From contig JANOSH010000061.1 in NCBI GenBank assembly GCA_031415695.1, positions 62,001-126,000 on the forward strand: 64,000 nt of DNA. Direction: 5' to 3'. Both the position numbers and the translations under genes were made by a program. The notes beneath the pieces are model-generated. The model had not been told where the DNA came from and did no database searches. It was given only the letters and a program-made list of their open reading frames with translations. Shown one piece after another: positions 58,346-64,000 of this stretch (positions are counted from its first letter, which is position 1; every line of letters begins with the position of its first letter). This stretch comes from JANOSH01 sp031415695 (GTDB lineage Bacteria; Actinomycetota; Acidimicrobiia; Acidimicrobiales; Ilumatobacteraceae).

Positions 58346-60904
58346 ATGCCTAACCAGCTGCGCCAGGCACATGAGGATCCGCTGCGAGCCACCGGCTCAC
58401 TACGCGCTCCGCAACCACTAGCCGCAACCCGACGGTGGGTCAACAGCAACGCCGAACAGGCATTGGGAACATTGCTGGTCGTGCCAGCCATCACCGTGCT
58501 ACCAATTCAGCAGTATCGGGTAGCCGTCATGACTCTTGGCGCACTGCTGGTTGTATTCGGCCTTGTTGTTCGTCGGGCCACCGAACGCGACGGGGTGAGC
58601 CCGTGGGTAACCCTGGTCGGTTCAACGGGCATGGTGGGAGTGCCCTCACTCGCGCCGGAACTTCTCATTCCAACGCTCATCTTGCTTACGGCGTACATGA
58701 CATTCGTCGCACGCGCCTACGGGCGCACGTACGCAATCGGCAATTTGATCACGTCGGCGGGCTTGCTGATTCTGAACACGTGGAGCAACAGCGTTGTCGC
58801 CGCGCCAACCCTTTCCATCTGGATCACCGGAACGGCGTTGACCACAAACCTTGTCGGCCGTACACGCGACCAGTTCGCCACCCTCGTCCACGATCTCGGT
58901 GTGGTCGTGTGGGACACCGCACAGGAAGGTCAAGCCCGCCGCGGACGAATCTTCGAAGATGACCGCCACATCTTGGACTATCACCAGGCCCAAGTAGACG
59001 CGGGCCGGGACCATGAGCTTCGGTATCGAATCCAAGACACCGACGGCCAGCGGTGGCTGCTGGAACTTGTCCACGTGACTCCGAGCGGACAGAGCGGCGT
59101 ACTTATCGACATCACCGACCGAATGGAAGCCGATGATCGTTTGTTGTTGTATTCCGGACTCGTGGAATCGGTCGGGTTAGGAATGATGCTCGTAGAACTC
59201 GCCGATCTCTCCGACGATTATTCGCTCACGATCTTGGCCGCGAACCCGGCTGTCGGAGCCATTCTGGGGTTGGATTCCAACGACCTCCCACGCACACGCT
59301 TCGCTCTGTCGCTACTGCAGATTGCCGAGTCCGGCTTGATTGCTCAGATCGGCGATGTTGTTCGCGACGGCCAAACCATCGAGTACGGGCCGTGTCGTAC
59401 CCGGGTAGATGGCGAACGTCGATACGTTCGGCTTCGAGCGTTCTCGCTACCTGGCCAACTCGCCGCTGTGACCATCGAAGATGCGACCGCGTCGCAGATG
59501 GCCATCAGCGCGGTCACCCACGAAACCCGACATGATCCGCTGACCGGTCTGCCGAATCGCAGCTACCTCAATCACCGACTGCACGACGCGCTCGAACAAG
59601 CAGATGACGCTACGTCGGTCATAGTGCTCCACGCCGACCTCGACGAGTTTCGCGACGTCAACGAGGCATTCGGTCACGCGTTCGGCGACCGGGTATTGCA
59701 CGAGGTTGCCCGTCGCCTGCGCCAGGCGTTCCCCGCCACGCACACCATCTCACGCCTGGGTGGCGACGACTTCGCGGTAGTGATGGTGGGGCCGAGTAGC
59801 CGCCAACAATGTGATGATGCGGCCGACATGATTCGCCACGCAATCACCGAACCAATCGAGCTTGACGGGTTGATCGTGCAACTCGAATGCGCAATCGGCA
59901 TCGCCGGACTCAAGGACGAGCCGTACGACGCGACCGGTCTCATTCGTCGGGCCGAAGAAGCGATGTATGCAGCCAAACGTTCAGCGCTGCGCCAGGCCTA
60001 CTACGAGGAAAACGCTGTCGATGCGAGCCGTCGACGGCTCAGCTTGCTCAGCGAACTGAGTGCCGCAGTGGAGACAGGCGAGCTGATCAACCATTATCAG
60101 CCGATCGTCGATTTGACCACGGGCCGAATCGTTGCTGCCGAAACTTTGGTGCGTTGGGAACACCCGGAACACGGTTTGTTGTCACCAGCGGAATTCATCG
60201 ACCTCGCGGAACTTGCGGGCCTTGGGCCGACACTCGCCCATGGTGTGATGGCCCAAGCCATCGCCGATGCTGCACGCTGGAACAGCAACGGTCTCAAGGT
60301 CGCCGTAACCATCAACTTGTCGGCCCGCAGTCTGCTGCATCCAACGCTCAACGACTTCCTAGCCGAGATGCTCGAACACAGCGGCTTACCACCGAACTAC
60401 TTGCGCATTGAGGTCACGGAGGCCGCGGTGTCGAGCGACCGACTCACCGCTATCGCCACCCTGGCGACGATGCGCGCCGCCGGAAGCCAGGTCTCGATCG
60501 ACGATTTCGGTGTGGGCTATTCGTCGCTATCGCTACTTCGCCACCTACCGCTTGACGAGGTGAAACTTGATCGACGGATGCTGGCTGATTTGGACAACAA
60601 TGACCCGACGCTCGTTCGGGCGGTGATCGACCTAGCGCATCAACTCGACCTGCGGGTGGTTGCCGAAGCGGTCGAACACCCCAAGGTTCTTGAACAGCTG
60701 GTCAACCTCGGGTGCGATCGTGCTCAAGGTTTCCTATTCGCACGTCCAATGCCGGTCGACCAATTCGTTGCGCACGTTTGTGCGCCACCAGCGGAACTCG
60801 CAACCCGCCTGGCCTGGTTGGTGCAACGCGAGTTAACCGGCCCGCGGACGCGAGCTGGGGGCAACGTTACGAACCTCGCCGAGCACAGAGCCCGTCGGGC
60901 GTAA
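58346..60904 (+). CDS. Membrane-bound GGDEF-EAL cyclic-di-GMP protein
   Basis: An 852-residue protein. About five to six membrane helices (30-165), two PAS-like regions (about 175-265 and 270-385), a GGDEF domain (about 390-555) with RLGGDDFAVVM, and an EAL domain (about 570-830). The EAL part has ETLVRWEHPEHG, IEVTEAAV, IDDFGVGYSSLSLLRHLPLDEVKLDR, VVAEAVEH and AQGFLFARPMP, all catalytic residues present with ETL for EAL. No RxxD inhibitory site precedes GGDDF. It likely degrades c-di-GMP, and may also make it. Confidence 0.93.
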   Translation: MPNQLRQAHEDPLRATGSLRAPQPLAATRRWVNSNAEQALGTLLVVPAITVLPIQQYRVAVMTLGALLVVFGLVVRRATERDGVSPWVTLVGSTGMVGVPSLAPELLIPTLILLTAYMTFVARAYGRTYAIGNLITSAGLLILNTWSNSVVAAPTLSIWITGTALTTNLVGRTRDQFATLVHDLGVVVWDTAQEGQARRGRIFEDDRHILDYHQAQVDAGRDHELRYRIQDTDGQRWLLELVHVTPSGQSGVLIDITDRMEADDRLLLYSGLVESVGLGMMLVELADLSDDYSLTILAANPAVGAILGLDSNDLPRTRFALSLLQIAESGLIAQIGDVVRDGQTIEYGPCRTRVDGERRYVRLRAFSLPGQLAAVTIEDATASQMAISAVTHETRHDPLTGLPNRSYLNHRLHDALEQADDATSVIVLHADLDEFRDVNEAFGHAFGDRVLHEVARRLRQAFPATHTISRLGGDDFAVVMVGPSSRQQCDDAADMIRHAITEPIELDGLIVQLECAIGIAGLKDEPYDATGLIRRAEEAMYAAKRSALRQAYYEENAVDASRRRLSLLSELSAAVETGELINHYQPIVDLTTGRIVAAETLVRWEHPEHGLLSPAEFIDLAELAGLGPTLAHGVMAQAIADAARWNSNGLKVAVTINLSARSLLHPTLNDFLAEMLEHSGLPPNYLRIEVTEAAVSSDRLTAIATLATMRAAGSQVSIDDFGVGYSSLSLLRHLPLDEVKLDRRMLADLDNNDPTLVRAVIDLAHQLDLRVVAEAVEHPKVLEQLVNLGCDRAQGFLFARPMPVDQFVAHVCAPPAELATRLAWLVQRELTGPRTRAGGNVTNLAEHRARRA

Positions 60905-60976
60905 CTAGCTGGCACCCAGCTCGTTCCCGCTAACCTCGAAAAGGACGGACAGCCACGGGTTGAGGGACACGCAGAA

Positions 60977-62533
60977 ATGAAAAACGCAGAACTCAGATTC
61001 GTATCGCTTCTACAGGATGGCTCGCGCGATGTCGTCGGCTTGCGCCTGCGGGTCTACCTCGATAGGCGAGAATCATCGGCTGTTAACGCCGTGATCTCGG
61101 GCATCGACCTGGCACAAACCAACCTCTCGGCAGCCGACGTGCTCAGCAGGCCGGGGGCACTGCTGCGTTGCGTTGCGCCTCACGTACAAAATGCGCTTGA
61201 CGATGGCCGCCTTCCTCTTGCTGACTTGAAAGATGTCATCGAGGTACGGGTCAACGGCGATGACCTTCGCAGCGAACTCAAGTCGACTGACGATTCGCTG
61301 TCAGTCGAGTTGAATCAGCGACACACGCGCCGAGAGCGCGAGCGCTTCGAATCTCGAAATGTTGAATCCCTGAGCGTGGCGAACTTCGCCGGATTCTGCG
61401 CGTCTCAAACGTTGCACATCCAAGATCTCACCGTTCTGGTTGGGGCCAACGGATCAGGCAAAAGCGGAATGCTCACCGTGATGGACCTGGTTGCAGCGCT
61501 CGCGAGCGGTCGGGACACGAAAAGTCTGGTGGGGCCGGGTTGGCAGAATGTCGGATGCGACGAACGGACCACTCTCAAAATCGAGCTATCCCAGCCAAAA
61601 ACGGTTGGCGGGGGAAGCCACCCCCCGATCATCTACGAGGCCACTATCGAAGATCGCGATTCTGATGCAGCAATCGTGCTCGAGAGCCTAAGCGATGGCC
61701 CGAACTCAACGCTGTTGAAGCGCCCTGAGACGATGTGGGGAATTGTTTATACCGCCCAGGCCCTGCTTAGCGGCAAGGAAGTGTCAGCACAGATCGCCTC
61801 TCCCTACAACTGGCGAACCTCGGCGCTCTCGTGGTTTCGCGATGATTCGGTCTTTCCGAAGAGCCAGCCGATAGCCGGCGCACTCAGCGACATCGCCGTC
61901 TATCGAGGGTGGCAATTCGGTGGAGCTAAGACCATGCGACGTGTCATTCATCGCGATGATATCAACGGCCGTTTGAACGCAGCCGGAACGAACCTCCCGG
62001 AGGTGCTTGCGTCACTTCTGAGCAATGGTGAAATCGCGAACCAACTCAACAAGGCGTTGCGGGAGGTCCTTCCCGGTGAGGTCACTCTCTCCGTCAGCGG
62101 ACAACACTCGATGGAGGCCACGATACGCATTGCGCTCGATGGTGCCGAGCTCACGCTTGGGCAGCTGTCCGACGGGACGTTGCAATGGCTGCAGCTCCTA
62201 TCGATTCTCAAGAGTCCGAATCGAGCGTCGCTCATCGCACTAGACGAGCCGGAACTTGGTCTTCATCCCGACTGCGTGGCGGCGCTCGGGAACCTGCTGT
62301 GCGACGTTGCCGAAGATGGGAGGTCGCGGCTGGTGGTTGCGACGCACTCAGCGGCGCTGCTCGATGTCTTCGAAGCGCGGGGCCATTCTGGTGGTTTGCG
62401 CGTGTTCGAGCGCGATCAAGGTGGCGTGCGTATCACTACCCCGACCGCACAGCAATTGGCGATTTGGTGCGACGAAACGACGACCCTGGGGGAAGCTTGG
62501 TTGCGGGGCGCCTTCGGTGGAGGTCGTTGGTGA
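60977..62533 (+). CDS. AAA-family ATPase, OLD/ABC-type, of a putative defence pair
   Basis: A 518-residue protein. About 130 N-terminal residues are unfamiliar; the ATPase follows: LTVLVGANGSGKSGMLTVMDLVAAL (Walker A), LTLGQLSDGTLQWLQLLSIL (signature-like), RASLIALDEPELGLHPDCVAALGNLL (Walker B) and RLVVATHSAALLDVF (switch His). The ABC-like head arrangement is that of OLD/RecF-type ATPases found in PARIS, Gabija and related systems. It shares a GTGA overlap with a DUF4276 gene. Base composition is somewhat less GC-biased than neighbours, suggesting transfer. Confidence 0.88.
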   Translation: MKNAELRFVSLLQDGSRDVVGLRLRVYLDRRESSAVNAVISGIDLAQTNLSAADVLSRPGALLRCVAPHVQNALDDGRLPLADLKDVIEVRVNGDDLRSELKSTDDSLSVELNQRHTRRERERFESRNVESLSVANFAGFCASQTLHIQDLTVLVGANGSGKSGMLTVMDLVAALASGRDTKSLVGPGWQNVGCDERTTLKIELSQPKTVGGGSHPPIIYEATIEDRDSDAAIVLESLSDGPNSTLLKRPETMWGIVYTAQALLSGKEVSAQIASPYNWRTSALSWFRDDSVFPKSQPIAGALSDIAVYRGWQFGGAKTMRRVIHRDDINGRLNAAGTNLPEVLASLLSNGEIANQLNKALREVLPGEVTLSVSGQHSMEATIRIALDGAELTLGQLSDGTLQWLQLLSILKSPNRASLIALDEPELGLHPDCVAALGNLLCDVAEDGRSRLVVATHSAALLDVFEARGHSGGLRVFERDQGGVRITTPTAQQLAIWCDETTTLGEAWLRGAFGGGRW

Positions 62534-63129
62534 GTTTGACGATTGTTATCGAGGGCGGCTCGAAGGGAAACGAGTCCGTCGAGAAGAAGGGCTTCAGCGT
62601 CTTCTTCGGAAAGGTTTGTGCCGGGAGTCGGCCGCGAGTGAAGTTGGCAGGAGGGCGTGGCCAGGCGATGAAGGCCTTTCTTGACGAGCACCGAATGGGC
62701 AACGACGTTGTTCTCTTGATCGATGCTGAAGGCCCCTGCAATCACGACACGGCGCATTCGTTTCTCGTCGCGACTGCAGTCGACCACGGGATACATCAGA
62801 TCGCTAACGCTAATGTCGACGACGTTCACCTCATGGTGCAGGTGATGGAGTCATGGCTGTTCGCTGATCCTGCAGGCGTGAAGTCACGGGTCAGGCATCT
62901 CTCCGACGAGACACTTGCATCCGAACTTCGCCGTCGCGGAGGCAACCTTGAATTGATTCCCAAACCAGACGCCATTCGACTGTTCGAGGAGGCCTGCGGC
63001 TCAAAATATCGCAAGGTAAGTCACCTTGAATTCATTGGACAGATCGATCCAGTGAAGGTCGAGGCCGGGTCCGCTTTCGCTGCGGCGCTTTTCCGCCGAT
63101 TGCGAGGCGAGGAATCAGTCTGGCCCTGA
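62530..63129 (+). CDS. DUF4276 (TOPRIM-like) partner protein
   Basis: A 199-residue protein from the GTG at 62530. IVIEGGSKGNESVEKKGFSVFFGKV and VVLLIDAEGP place the acidic residues of a TOPRIM-like nuclease; HLMVQVMESWLFADP and KPDAIRLFEEACGSKYRKVSHLEFIGQIDP are DUF4276 features. In PARIS (AriA/AriB) and AbiL-like systems an ATPase restrains such an effector until phage infection. Effector role here is inferred from the coupling. Confidence 0.82.
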   Translation: MSLTIVIEGGSKGNESVEKKGFSVFFGKVCAGSRPRVKLAGGRGQAMKAFLDEHRMGNDVVLLIDAEGPCNHDTAHSFLVATAVDHGIHQIANANVDDVHLMVQVMESWLFADPAGVKSRVRHLSDETLASELRRRGGNLELIPKPDAIRLFEEACGSKYRKVSHLEFIGQIDPVKVEAGSAFAAALFRRLRGEESVWP

Positions 63130-63156
63130 GGTTACTGGGCGTAACCGTTGGGCAGG

Positions 63157-63612
63157 CTATGCGTCCTTGGTCCACACTTCGCGACCGGCCATTCCATACG
63201 TGCGCAGCAGGAGCGCTTTGTCGGGATGGATGGCGATGAATGCAGTGCCAGGCGAGTCGTCGGGACCGCCGGGCGCGAACGCGTTGAGGTCGTAGTCGAA
63301 GACACCGGTCCAGAGCCGCCGTTTGGTTTCGAGATCGGTGTGGATCGTTGCGGTTCCCCAGACCTCGACTCCGTCGCCCGTTTCGTTCACCTGCCAGTGA
63401 ATGGCGACGTTATTGTTCGCCTCGATGTTGCGGGCTTTGACCGACGTGTCACCAGCCATAGTCCACAACACATCGCCGTCCCAGCACGGATGTACCGGCA
63501 CAACGTCGGGCTTATTGTCGGCCCCAACCGTGGCTAGGTGCGCCCACGGGCTCAATGTGGCGGCAAACGTTCTGATTTCTTCGAGGGAGGCCATGGCGTC
63601 CATCGTAGGCAT
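63157..63612 (-). CDS. PPOX-fold (pyridoxamine 5'-phosphate oxidase-like) protein
   Basis: A 151-residue split-barrel flavin/F420-type protein: FAATLSPWAHLATVGADNKPDVVPVHPCWDGDVLWTMAGDTSVKARNIEANNNVAIHW. It could be an F420-dependent reductase. The first few residues are uncertain, as ATGs occur at codons 1, 4 and 7. It converges on the DUF4276 gene. Confidence 0.85.
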   Translation of the reverse strand: MPTMDAMASLEEIRTFAATLSPWAHLATVGADNKPDVVPVHPCWDGDVLWTMAGDTSVKARNIEANNNVAIHWQVNETGDGVEVWGTATIHTDLETKRRLWTGVFDYDLNAFAPGGPDDSPGTAFIAIHPDKALLLRTYGMAGREVWTKDA

Positions 63613-63627
63613 GTTCGCAGAGTATCG

Positions 63628-64000
63628 CTACCACGTGTCGATCATCGGCCGTTTTTTGGTGGTGCGAACATGGACAGGCGGCAAGGCCCTCAGTACTTCC
63701 ACGATGCGTCGTCGGCTGTCGGCTGGATCAATAACGTCGTCAATCTCGAAGTGGGACGCCGCGTTGAGAGCCTTGCCATGCTCGTATGCCTTGGCCACCA
63801 TCTGCTGGAACAAGGCTTCACGTTCTACCGGGTCGGCTATGGCTTCAAGCTCACGGCGGTAGCCGAGTCGCACCGAACCTTCCAGGCCCATGCCGCCAAA
63901 CTCGCCTGTTGGCCACGACCACATAGCCACGGGGGTTTTGAAGCTGCCACCAACCATGGCTTGCGCGCCAAGTCCGTAGCCCTTGCGTAGGACGAGCCCG
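63628..64000 (-). CDS. Acyl-CoA carboxylase carboxyltransferase subunit, 3' end only
   Basis: The last 123 codons of a carboxyltransferase (PccB/AccD type). RKGYGLGAQAMVGGSFKTP with AMWSWPTGEFGGMGLEGSVRLGYRRELEAI is the C-terminal family signature; it ends EVLRALPPVHVRTTKKRPMIDTW. The 5' part lies beyond the right edge. It forms acyl- or propionyl-CoA carboxylase with a biotin subunit. Confidence 0.88.
   Translation of the reverse strand, partial: GLVLRKGYGLGAQAMVGGSFKTPVAMWSWPTGEFGGMGLEGSVRLGYRRELEAIADPVEREALFQQMVAKAYEHGKALNAASHFEIDDVIDPADSRRRIVEVLRALPPVHVRTTKKRPMIDTW

Overview
The window is GC-rich chromosomal DNA, almost certainly from an actinomycete. The evidence is: two F420-type LLM oxidoreductases, a DUF3263 protein beside a LytR_C protein, a CysO-like sulfur carrier, many GTG starts, and many genes whose start codon lies 6-9 nt after a TANNNT -10 box (leaderless transcripts). 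The mixture (fatty-acid/CoA genes, few regulators, a bacterial GlnRS) would suit Acidimicrobiia/Ilumatobacter-like lineages, but that placement is inference.

Layout. 1-8.6 kb: a very large secreted RHS-repeat protein with a variable toxin-like tip and an ATGA-coupled putative immunity gene; downstream lie two broken RHS fragments separated by a DUF6431 transposon-type gene. 8.7-23.5 kb: OmpA-like protein, amidohydrolase/CoA-transferase pair, ECF sigma with a putative anti-sigma, lipoproteins, a Ni/Co-type transporter, methyltransferase, LLM oxidoreductase, glnS, MFS transporter and enoyl-CoA hydratases. 23.5-25.7 kb: an unusual coupled operon in which an ABC ATPase that has lost all its catalytic motifs, an osmoprotectant-type permease and a MazEF-like pair overlap stop-to-start. 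25.7-31.4 kb: groEL with a perfect CIRCE, cysO, glycerate kinase, LytR_C/DUF3263, tRNA-Thr, LLM oxidoreductase.

31.4-47.3 kb is mosaic. It holds a decayed methyltransferase, hipBA, a HEPN/MNT pair, the ispD-ispF-rlmB operon, a CRP-like regulator, an ABC exporter, a TetR-like regulator, two paired membrane-anchored proteins, a 970-bp segment bounded by 41-bp copies of the tRNA-Lys 3' half that carries only a toxin-antitoxin pair, a Thr-rich secreted protein, and higBA with an ImmA/IrrE-type antitoxin. Each of the hipBA, HEPN/MNT, tRNA-Lys-island and higBA modules has a visible inverted repeat over its promoter.

47.4-64 kb: a Tat-exported repeat protein, MpaB-like oxygenase, acyl-CoA dehydrogenase, AI-2E transporter, a CEC-motif permease with its TIGR03943 partner, a peptidoglycan-binding protein, YcaQ-type glycosylase, MFS transporter, cyclophilin, a large GGDEF-EAL protein, an AAA ATPase/DUF4276 pair that looks like an anti-phage module, a PPOX-fold protein and the 3' end of an acyl-CoA carboxylase subunit cut by the right edge.

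The strongest candidates for something undescribed are the pseudo-ABC/permease/MazEF operon (23542-25698), the minimal tRNA-Lys island (42525-43570), the AAA/DUF4276 pair (60977-63129), and the 42-bp-spaced paired palindromes found in two convergent intergenic gaps. No database search was possible; family names rest on recognising motifs in the translations.
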